A stretch of 5,252 nt of DNA from an uncultured Collinsella sp. (GTDB lineage Bacteria > Actinomycetota > Coriobacteriia > Coriobacteriales > Coriobacteriaceae): NCBI GenBank assembly GCA_902465465.1, contig CABQNF010000091.1, forward strand, positions 1 through 5,252, in the 5' to 3' direction. A program made the position numbers and the translations under genes. Below the pieces are notes generated by a model that saw nothing but the letters and a program-made list of their open reading frames with translations, was not told where the DNA came from and did no database searches. This document shows positions 1 to 3,987 of this stretch, piece by piece. Position 1 is the first letter of the stretch, and every line of letters begins with the position of its first letter.

Positions 1-102
1 ATAGACGACCGACAGCACATACAGGGCGATGATAAAGCCAACGAAGGCATAGACGACGCCCATGAGCTGCGGCGACATGAGCTCGGAGATGTACTTGGAC
101 AT
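1..102 (-). CDS. Membrane protein, N-terminal fragment (runs off window)
   Basis: Only the first 34 codons are present; the gene continues beyond position 1. The ATG at 100-102 is preceded by a GAAAGG ribosome site at 111-116 with 8 nt spacing. The translation starts MSKYISELMSPQLMG and then enters a hydrophobic stretch (about residues 13-34, VVYAFVGFIIALYVLSVVY) that can form a transmembrane helix. The N-terminus before it has both a lysine and a glutamate, so I see no classical signal peptide and expect an integral membrane protein with a short cytoplasmic or amphipathic lead. I do not recognise the family from this fragment. It is transcribed away from the island and the palindrome array, so its promoter should lie within about 103-200; I found no convincing -35/-10 pair there. 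Confidence 0.72.
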   Translation of the reverse strand, partial: MSKYISELMSPQLMGVVYAFVGFIIALYVLSVVY

Positions 103-202
103 TACGGGTACCTTTCGGAATATTAACAGTCCGGTCAAGTTTACCACGGGGTTTGTTTATATGGGACCACGGCTAGGGGCGGGGCTGGCGCGGACACAAA
201 CA

Positions 203-418
203 TCTCAATCTGTATCATCTACGGGTCAAAATCTCGGCTAAACGTTACAAATCGAGACGAAGAAAAATCTCCGAACCCAATGTCTCAATCTGTAACAACT
301 ACTCAAGAAAATCGGCTCCAGATGTTACAAATCGAGATAAACGGGCAAGCCGTCAGCCAAACATTTCAATCTATAACATCTGAGCCCCAAAATCTCCCCT
401 TCCTGTTACAGATAGAGA
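203..418. repeat. Left array: three 55-bp palindromic units at ~80 bp period
   Basis: Three units lie at 203-257, 283-337 and 364-418. Each has an 18-nt left arm like TCTCAATCTGTAACATCT, a 19-nt loop with a conserved CAAAA or similar core, and an 18-nt right arm like AGATGTTACAGATCGAGA, the reverse complement of the left arm with a few mismatches. Unit length is exactly 55 nt in all three and start-to-start distances are 80 and 81 nt. The sequence differs between units but the geometry does not. The 25-26 nt between units differs too, although the spacer at 258-282 resembles the one in the right array. The whole gene-free stretch 103-474 is explained mainly by this array; apart from it I see no gene. 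Role unknown: an intergenic hairpin repeat family or a protein-binding array are both possible. Confidence 0.85.
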
Positions 419-474
419 CATTCAAAATCCGCCGGAAGGTTTGTCTTGATCTGCCACTATTTACTGCGCCCGTT

Positions 475-816
475 TTACCTGCTGGTTTGTTGGGAAATAT
501 CCCAATTTATCCCAAGTGCGTCGCAAACGGAACGCGCTACCTGCTCACGGGAGGGGCGAATATAATGCCGCCCGGACACGCCCGGCAGGGAGTGGCCCAT
601 GAGCATTTCCATGAGGTCCCAGGGCGTGTGCAGCTCCATCTCGCAGATGGTTCGCCACGAGTTGCGGAGGTTCGACCATGGGATGTGCTCGATGCCCTCG
701 GCTGCGCACCACTTCTTCCATCTATGATTGCACATCCCTCGGTTCATGGGCAGCCCGTCCCCGCGATCTGCTAGCCACTCGGAGCCTGCCGCGCGGCGCC
801 TCTGCTTGCGTGTCAT
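475..816 (-). pseudogene. Tyrosine recombinase (phage-type integrase), C-terminal remnant
   Basis: The 113-residue reading frame matches the second half of the catalytic domain of phage-type tyrosine recombinases. Residues 19-44 resemble the G-x-P...W-x-x-W-C...G stretch that precedes box II. Box II is present as W47-S-N-L-R51 (usually H-x-x-R, so the histidine is replaced by tryptophan). G74-H75 matches the conserved histidine box, and Y85 in R-H-Y-I-R-P-S is the expected nucleophile. The arm-binding and core-binding domains, the first catalytic arginine and the beta-hairpin lysine, together roughly two thirds of a normal 350-400 residue enzyme, are missing. An in-frame stop lies at 826-828, upstream of the ATG at 814-816, and no good ribosome site precedes it. 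I could not find the N-terminal part in any frame of 828-995. A lone fragment should not be catalytically competent; expression is doubtful. Confidence 0.75.
508..521. other. Putative attL core (TATCCCAAGTGCGT)
   Basis: This 14-nt sequence recurs exactly at 3583-3596 in the same orientation. In both places a second TATCCC-AA copy lies just upstream (498-505 here; 3572-3580, with an extra C, on the right), so the similarity goes a little beyond the core. The site lies inside the last codons of the integrase fragment, which fits tyrosine-recombinase elements whose attachment site is next to or within the 3' end of int. No tRNA gene overlaps it, so the target would be intergenic. Confidence 0.55.
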
Positions 817-873
817 ATAATGTCCCTAGGTCGCCCGGAGCTATCTCCGTATTACTCCGGCATCCTTGCTATC

Positions 874-920
874 ACCCCGCCGCGCCAAGGTTCCAGCCGT
901 GCGCGGTGGGGTTTCTTTAT
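874..920 (+). terminator. Strong intrinsic terminator-like hairpin, rightward
   Basis: The arms at 874-885 (ACCCCGCCGCGC) and 901-912 (GCGCGGTGGGGT) pair over 12 bp with a single G-U, enclosing a 15-nt loop, and are followed on the + strand by TTCTTTA. This is the classic order for a rightward rho-independent terminator. Read leftward the hairpin is not followed by T residues. No rightward gene remains upstream of it in the island; the neighbouring genes all run leftward. It may be left over from a deleted gene, or may block rightward transcription into the toxin-antitoxin operon. Confidence 0.6.
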
Positions 921-928
921 GTCTGGAG

Positions 929-955
929 CAGTTGTTGCGTCATCTGCAACAACTG
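929..955. repeat. Perfect 10-bp inverted repeat downstream of the antitoxin gene
   Basis: CAGTTGTTGC (929-938) and GCAACAACTG (946-955) are exact reverse complements around a 7-nt loop. It lies about 40 nt past the stop codon of the antitoxin gene and could fold in that transcript's 3' end, but on that strand no T-run follows, so it is not a standard intrinsic terminator. On the + strand it is followed by GCCTTTTG. A shorter inverted repeat, CCCTG/CAGGG at 974-989, lies between it and the stop codon. Possible roles are 3' end protection, a weak terminator or a protein-binding dyad. Confidence 0.55.
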
Positions 956-994
956 GCCTTTTGCTGGGACCTGCCCTGTTCCTTCAGGGGCCCT

Positions 995-2029
995 TTAGAC
1001 TGCCATCCTGGTGTCAACAGCGTCTACGACCTCCGCTGCATATTTTGGATAGTCGATGACCTTGCCACTCCCCGTTTCCTTCCATGCCGATAGCTCATGG
1101 GAGAACTCTGATATCTCGCTTGCGGTGTCAAACGTGTCGACGAATCTGGCTACAAGATCGATGTACTCGAGTTCCTTTTCGTCAAACGTTTCCTCTGGTT
1201 CGACGAGCGGTTTTACGATTTCGCCCCAGCCGTTGGGGACAAGCTCTATCTTGCCCTGTTGCTGCAGGGCATAGAGCAAGGTGTCCTTATCGTTTATGAC
1301 GGGGCCATAGTCGGCATGTGCGTATTCGATTCCCGTGAGGGAGGTACTCGTCATGCCATAGCAGTAGTAGTCGAGGAAGAACATGGCCTTCTGCAGCTTG
1401 GTCTTATAGAGATTTTTGCAGCGATGGGCAAGAATGACAACGGCGCCACACACGCGCGACCAATCGAACGGTCGGTATCCGTTCGTCCTCGACGGCGAGT
1501 AGGCCTCAAGTGGCGGCCAGCTAAAATCTAAAGTGCTGAAGCGATCCGGAGCCTGGGAGTCGACAAAGTTTTCGACGGCGCTGATAATCTTCTCAGACAG
1601 CTGGTCTCTCTTTACGTTTAAAAGTGACAGGGCGCCAGCGGGGCTTGCTGCCAGCCTGATCATTCCATCGTGAGCCTCGTCCTGCAGCGCGCCAGACTCA
1701 TATCGAGCCACAGTTTGCTCACCGAAGCCAAGGAAGCGGCTGAAATCTCTCAACGACAGGCCGTAGCGTTCGCGGACGGCCTTGATTTCCTCGGGGGAAA
1801 GTAAGTGATTCGTGGCGCGATAGGCGGCATAGGCGGCTGCGAGGTTATCGCTTTCTATGCGTGCGTCCGCAATAGCCGCCCCACAGACGGGGCATACCGT
1901 GACCGTGGCCTCATAGGTAATATCCTGTTTTCTGATGCGCATCGTCTCGGTACGACGCTCTACGCGTGCCTCGACTTCCTGGTCGCATTCAATGCAATAG
2001 GTGCTGAAAGTGCTCTTCATCTCGCTCAT
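995..2029 (-). CDS. MqsA-like zinc-ribbon/HTH antitoxin with SocA-like (Panacea) domain
   Basis: The 344-residue protein has three parts. Residues 12-49 form a zinc ribbon with C12-x2-C15 and C46-x2-C49, as in the N-terminus of MqsA/YgiT antitoxins. Residues 78-118 are a helix-turn-helix (LSPEEIKAVRERYGLSLRDF, then GEQTVARYESG) like the MqsA/HigA DNA-binding domain. Residues about 183-330 match the SocA-like Panacea (DUF4065) domain, with the typical N-L-Y-K-T-K-L-Q-K-A-M-F-F-L-D-Y stretch near 206-221 and a Y-G-P-V segment. In known families the zinc ribbon or Panacea domain binds the cognate toxin and the HTH represses the operon. The ATG at 2027-2029 has a GGAGGT site at 2036-2041 and overlaps the toxin stop by 4 nt (ATGA), indicating translational coupling. 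The length and three-domain order suggest an intact gene. Neutralisation of its neighbour is inferred from context. Confidence 0.85.
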   Translation of the reverse strand: MSEMKSTFSTYCIECDQEVEARVERRTETMRIRKQDITYEATVTVCPVCGAAIADARIESDNLAAAYAAYRATNHLLSPEEIKAVRERYGLSLRDFSRFLGFGEQTVARYESGALQDEAHDGMIRLAASPAGALSLLNVKRDQLSEKIISAVENFVDSQAPDRFSTLDFSWPPLEAYSPSRTNGYRPFDWSRVCGAVVILAHRCKNLYKTKLQKAMFFLDYYCYGMTSTSLTGIEYAHADYGPVINDKDTLLYALQQQGKIELVPNGWGEIVKPLVEPEETFDEKELEYIDLVARFVDTFDTASEISEFSHELSAWKETGSGKVIDYPKYAAEVVDAVDTRMAV

Positions 2030-2364
2030 CTCGGGACCTCCGTTCTATCCCGGTACAACTTGACAGAGAGGCATTTGCATCGCTCGGCCTCGTGTTTTAT
2101 GGACATCTTTAGGTACAGCGTCTTGCCGAATGCCTTGGGCGAGAATTCGGCAACTGTCCATCCCGGGTATCGCGAGTCGCGGTCCGCTTCGGGTCCATCA
2201 AAACAGTCTCTTGGCGTGAGCGATAAGATCACGTTTTTGAGCTCGTCCATGGTGATTCCCATGTTCGCCATGAACTCCAGACTTGCCTCGCGTTCCACGA
2301 GGATGAAGCTATTTTTGTCCACGATTTCCTTCATCCAATGAAGGAAGAGCCCTCTGTTGTCCAT
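2026..2364 (-). CDS. MqsR-family type II toxin (mRNA interferase-like)
   Basis: The 112-residue protein follows the MqsR-family plan: a variable N-terminal helix, then L-x-x-M-A-N-M-G-I-T around residues 29-38, the I-L-S-L-T-P-R-D segment at 46-53, G-P-E-A-D-R-D at 57-63, and the strand Y-L-K-M-S-I at 84-89. E. coli MqsR cleaves mRNA with K56, Q68 and Y81; my by-eye alignment places D56 and T70 at the first two and keeps Y84, so this is a divergent member related to the G-P-E-x-D-R-D subgroup and its chemistry may differ. The ATG at 2362-2364 has an AAGGAG site at 2369-2374. It is the first gene of a leftward operon with the antitoxin, in the toxin-first order also seen in mqsRA. Upstream dyads suggest autoregulation. 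RNase activity has not been shown here. Confidence 0.72.
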   Translation of the reverse strand: MDNRGLFLHWMKEIVDKNSFILVEREASLEFMANMGITMDELKNVILSLTPRDCFDGPEADRDSRYPGWTVAEFSPKAFGKTLYLKMSIKHEAERCKCLSVKLYRDRTEVPR

Positions 2365-2383
2365 CCCTCTCCTTAGCTAGAAG

Positions 2384-2401
2384 TGTAATCAATTAGTTAC
2401 A
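2384..2401. promoter_or_regulatory. Candidate operator of the toxin-antitoxin operon (proximal dyad)
   Basis: TGTAA (2384-2388) and TTACA (2397-2401) are inverted around an AATT centre, 20-37 nt upstream of the toxin ATG. On the minus strand the same stretch contains TGATTACAC, a poor extended -10 candidate, so a repressor bound here would block the promoter. The HTH of the antitoxin is the natural candidate binder. Five-bp arms are common by chance, so this is tentative. Confidence 0.35.
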
Positions 2402-2418
2402 ATGATGGTGAAGAAATC

Positions 2419-2443
2419 GAGGTGATTCTGTGAATTCGACCTC
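2419..2443. promoter_or_regulatory. Candidate distal operator dyad upstream of the toxin gene
   Basis: GAGGT (2419-2423) and ACCTC (2439-2443) are exact inverted repeats, with smaller TTC/GAA arms between them. E. coli MqsA binds a dyad built on AACCT/AGGTT halves, and the ACCT/AGGT halves here are alike, though the spacing is wider. It sits 55-79 nt upstream of the toxin start, inside the 144-nt gap between the toxin gene and the small-protein gene. That gap is large enough for the operon to have its own promoter, but I could not place a convincing -35/-10 pair. Confidence 0.35.
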
Positions 2444-2508
2444 TTGCGCCTAGTCAAATGACAGATAAAGCCTTGAGTTTGCCAACGATTTGATTCGCGG
2501 CAGCCTGC

Positions 2509-2691
2509 CTAGGCTCCGAACAGTTTTGCGAGCGTGCCGATGGCGCTGGTGACTGTGGGGACGAGTCCCGCGGCCTTGGATGCGAGGTCGAGCGCGTCCT
2601 TGGCCTTCCCGGCGAAGCCTCCCACGTCTTTTCCTCGGCGGCGAACCGCAGGTCGGCGAGTTGAATCGTACATTCCCATGTTATCTGCCAA
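2509..2691 (-). CDS. Small basic, amphipathic hypothetical protein (60 aa)
   Basis: I do not recognise this protein. From the TTG at 2689-2691 it has 60 residues; ATG codons at residues 5 and 7 give 56 or 54. An AAAGGA site lies about 13 nt before the TTG, which is rather far, so the start is uncertain. The N-terminal third is strongly basic (RRPAVRRRGK, residues 12-21). A G-G pair follows at 24-25, and the remaining 35 residues are rich in alanine, glycine and leucine with spaced lysines (FAGKAKDALDLASKAAG, then TSAIGTLAKLFGA), predicting an amphipathic helix able to touch membranes. The gene starts 40 nt after the leftward XRE regulator gene and is probably co-transcribed with it. It might be a small phage or element protein, a membrane-active peptide or a bacteriocin-like peptide; none is established, and no transporter or immunity gene is nearby. 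Confidence 0.5.
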   Translation of the reverse strand: MADNMGMYDSTRRPAVRRRGKDVGGFAGKAKDALDLASKAAGLVPTVTSAIGTLAKLFGA

Positions 2692-2731
2692 TCTCGCAGG
2701 TGGTTCCTTTGAATGCCTACGCGGACCTTAC

Positions 2732-3078
2732 TTAATCCGCTTCCAGCCCTTCGCCTTCAGGCGCCGCAACCTGAGCTTTGGACAACTCGGCCTGGTCGCG
2801 TGCCGTCTCCAGGATCTTCGAGCGCCTCTTCTCGGTGCTCTGCCGGTAGCAAGTGATCAGCTCGCCCTCCGCGCCTCGGGATGTTCCTCGTACCATCCGA
2901 GCAGGTCGTTGGGGTCGGTGTTGAATACTTCGCAGAGCGCACCTACGAGCTCTGCGTTCGGATAGCTCTCCTCGCGCTCCCAAGACTGAATAGTTCGGAA
3001 TGACTTGCCGACTTTTTGTGCAAGCTCCTTTTGGTTTAGCCCCAGGGCTTCTCGGCGCTCTCTTAGACGAAGGTTCAT
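2732..3078 (-). pseudogene. XRE-family (Cro/CI-type) regulator, frameshifted
   Basis: From the ATG at 3076-3078 the frame gives 73 residues ending at 2857. Residues 4-60 form an XRE helix-turn-helix (ALGLNQKELAQKVGKSF then TIQSWERE), followed by PNDLLGWYEEHPEA. Right after this the -1 frame continues with EGELITCYRQSTEKRRSKIL and ends at 2732, resembling the Y-x-x-L/S...K-x-x-I-L-x-x-A tail common in phage-type repressors. Joining the frames gives about 114 residues, so a one-base deletion or equivalent lies near 2860-2885. I prefer the ATG at 3078 over the GTG at 3084 because AAAGGAG immediately abuts the GTG but is 5 nt from the ATG. It is divergent from another XRE gene. It may be a real mutation or a sequencing error; the HTH itself is complete and the 73-residue form could still bind DNA. 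Confidence 0.7.
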
Positions 3079-3105
3079 CCTCACTCCTTTCTTTACGTTA
3101 AGTGA

Positions 3106-3134
3106 ATAGTAAACAAATAAATGTCTTTATGCAA
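3106..3134 (-). promoter_or_regulatory. Leftward promoter for the XRE regulator, with embedded dyad
   Basis: On the minus strand, TTGCAT (3129-3134) and TACTAT (3106-3111) are separated by exactly 17 nt, a good sigma-70-type promoter leading to the ATG at 3078 with a short leader. A dyad, ATAAA-TGTC-TTTAT (3117-3130), covers the spacer and the edge of the -35 box and is a plausible operator for one of the two XRE proteins. Confidence 0.6.
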
Positions 3135-3141
3135 AAAAATG

Positions 3142-3171
3142 TTGCTTATTCGATTAACAGGGACATATAAC
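3142..3171 (+). promoter_or_regulatory. Rightward promoter for the second XRE gene
   Basis: TTGCTT (3142-3147) and TATAAC (3166-3171) are separated by 18 nt on the + strand, with the start codon at 3222 about 50 nt downstream. It is back to back with the leftward promoter; the two -35 boxes are only 7 nt apart, a layout typical of phage-like lysogeny switches where one bound repressor can influence both. Confidence 0.55.
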
Positions 3172-3221
3172 TACTCATATTGAAATTCGACAGACAGAAA
3201 AGCGTCTCTAAGGAGGAACGA

Positions 3222-3445
3222 ATGGATTTCAGTAAGGAGCTGGAGGGGATATCCGCGCCGCACGCGCCCGAGCTGACCTTTCTCAGGCTGAGGTCGCTTC
3301 CAAGGTCGGAGTAAACGTCAGCACTTTCGCGAAGTACGAGAGTGGCGATTACATTCCTGGAGCCGAAAAGCTCTTGGCTATCTCGCAGGTTCTTGGTTGT
3401 CCGCCCAACGACCTGATGGGCTGGAACACGGACGAGGCCGCATAG
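3222..3445 (+). pseudogene. Second XRE-family regulator, frameshifted near its start
   Basis: An AAGGAGG site (3210-3216) precedes the ATG at 3222. The first frame reads MDFSKELEG and then runs into a stop at 3312. From about 3248 the -1 frame reads DIRAARARADLSQAEVASKV, then STFAKYESGDYIPGAEKLL and PNDLMGWNTDEAA, ending at 3445. This is a complete small XRE helix-turn-helix protein of about 74 residues once the frame is restored. The break is at a GGGG run (3245-3248), a likely place for a one-base deletion or a base-calling error. The PNDL-x-GW end is shared with the leftward regulator, so the two are probably distant relatives. By arrangement it would be the Cro/CI partner of that regulator. 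As written, only about 9 native residues are made unless ribosomes slip at the G-run. Confidence 0.7.
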
Positions 3446-3461
3446 GGATGGAGGAAGAGGA

Positions 3462-3653
3462 ATGACTGGGAGGAGCTACGAGCTGTCCGACGACATCACG
3501 ATCCTGGGCGGCATGGTGATCTTTGTGTTAACAAACTGGGAAATTCGGGGTGCACGCCCGCGTGGCTTTCGTATCCCCAAACTATCCCAAGTGCGTGTGC
3601 TAACCCGTTTTTACGCGCTTGTGTCGTTGTTGCCGTACATAACCCGCAGGTAA
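3462..3653 (+). CDS. Short ORF reading across the putative attR (63 aa)
   Basis: The ATG at 3462 has a purine-rich GGAGGAAGAGGA stretch just upstream and follows the second XRE gene by 16 nt, so it looks like the start of the next gene in that operon. The first 32 or so residues (MTGRSYELSDDITILGGMVI, then FVLTNWEIRG) look like an authentic N-terminus with a hydrophobic stretch at 14-24. From about residue 41 the codons lie in the 14-bp direct repeat and then in DNA that I assign to the host, where composition changes to basic and unstructured. I do not recognise it. I infer the 5' part of an element gene whose original 3' part lay across attP and was replaced on integration. Confidence 0.4.
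   Translation: MTGRSYELSDDITILGGMVIFVLTNWEIRGARPRGFRIPKLSQVRVLTRFYALVSLLPYITRR
3583..3596. other. Putative attR core (TATCCCAAGTGCGT)
   Basis: Exact copy of the 14-nt core at 508-521. The upstream flank also contains TATCCCCAA (3572-3580) and, farther off, TGGGAAAT (3537-3544), which is also found just before the left core (491-498). After the core the two copies diverge at once. The right copy lies between the last island ORF and the right palindrome array. Confidence 0.55.
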
Positions 3654-3683
3654 GCAGTGTGTTTGTTTTTGTCGTTCTTTCAG

Positions 3684-3818
3684 GTCAGTTCTGTAACATC
3701 TAGAACCCAAAACAGTCCCCAGATGTTACAGATCGAGACAGAAGAATCTCTCCCCGGCTTCAATCTCAATCTGTAACAACTGGAACCCAAATCCTCAGCT
3801 TACTGTTACAGAACGAGA
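3684..3818. repeat. Right array: two 55-bp palindromic units
   Basis: Units at 3684-3738 and 3764-3818 have the same 18-19-18 geometry as those at 203-418 and are 80 nt apart. The right arm at 3721-3738 (AGATGTTACAGATCGAGA) is the best match to the consensus. Loops are AGAACCCAAAACAGTCCCC and GGAACCCAAATCCTCAGCT. Orientation, judged from the AACCCAAA loop, is the same as in the left array. The gene-free stretch 3654-3987 contains this array, the hairpin at 3830-3889 and the upstream region of the oxidoreductase gene. Confidence 0.85.
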
Positions 3819-3829
3819 CAAACCTCTAA

Positions 3830-3889
3830 CGCCAGGGCGGCAGACGAGGTTGTCGACGTTGCTGGGTCTCCCCTCGTCTGCCGTTGGCG
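3830..3889. promoter_or_regulatory. Long GC-rich hairpin upstream of the oxidoreductase gene
   Basis: CGGCAGACGAGG (3838-3849) and CCTCGTCTGCCG (3872-3883) pair perfectly over 12 bp around a 22-nt loop. The stem is extended after a small bulge by CGCCA (3830-3834) with TGGCG (3885-3889). No T-run follows in the rightward direction, and only a weak TTAGAGGTTTG follows leftward. It starts 11 nt after the last palindromic unit. It may be a terminator without a U-tract, a boundary hairpin or part of a long leader of the downstream gene. Confidence 0.5.
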
Positions 3890-3955
3890 GGTGTTGCGGG
3901 GCTGTTCGCCGCATTGCCGCCGCGCTGGGGGTGTCTAAACCGTAGGATAGTCTTA

Positions 3956-3970
3956 TTGACGGCCTGTCAA
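3956..3970. promoter_or_regulatory. Candidate operator TTGAC-N5-GTCAA before the oxidoreductase gene
   Basis: TTGAC (3956-3960) and GTCAA (3966-3970) are exact inverted repeats ending 17 nt before the GTG start. A possible -10 (TAGGAT, 3943-3948) lies just upstream without a good -35. A repressor bound here would cover the transcription start. Short arms make this tentative. Confidence 0.3.
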
Positions 3971-3987
3971 CTCGTCTGGGAGGCACT

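Larger units (their letters stand above)
508..3596. mobile_element. Decayed integrated island, ~3.1 kb, bounded by putative att repeats
   Basis: The interval is bounded by an exact 14-bp direct repeat at 508-521 and 3583-3596. It contains what a small temperate phage or integrative element usually has: a tyrosine recombinase at one end next to a boundary repeat, a divergent pair of XRE regulators near the other, and a toxin-antitoxin cargo. The integrase is truncated and both regulators are frameshifted, so this is probably an immobile remnant. The intergenic DNA between the regulators is conspicuously AT-rich compared with the flanking oxidoreductase gene. There are no structural, replication, relaxase or transfer genes, so phage, ICE or satellite origin cannot be decided. 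The boundary call rests on a short repeat plus context and is inference. Confidence 0.6.

Noticed and set aside
119..124. TAATAT as a -10 box for the leftward membrane-protein gene.
   Set aside because: It would place the transcription start within or next to the ribosome site at 111-116, and no -35 lies 16-18 nt upstream.
203..418. CRISPR array reading of the regularly spaced repeats.
   Set aside because: Repeats of 55 nt are too divergent from unit to unit, spacers partly resemble each other, and there are no cas genes; this is a palindromic tandem repeat.
280..774. Rightward 164-codon open frame.
   Set aside because: It starts inside the palindrome array and then runs antisense to the integrase fragment, which has recognisable catalytic motifs on the other strand; no ribosome site and no protein-like pattern.
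1805..2341. Rightward 178-codon open frame opposite the toxin-antitoxin genes.
   Set aside because: Antisense shadow of two genes with clear family motifs on the minus strand.
2857..2885. Programmed -1 ribosomal frameshift in the leftward XRE gene.
   Set aside because: No X-XXY-YYZ heptamer lies before the stop (CGG AGG GCG AGC TGA); mutation or sequencing error is simpler.
3583..3596. A tRNA 3' end as the integration target.
   Set aside because: No tRNA-like cloverleaf, T-loop sequence or CCA end can be recognised around either copy of the 14-mer.
3650..3683. Sequence resembling eukaryotic splice signals (CAGGTAAGC ... pyrimidine tract ... TTTCAGGT).
   Set aside because: The interval is about 30 nt, far too short for a spliceosomal intron, and all context is bacterial; chance resemblance.
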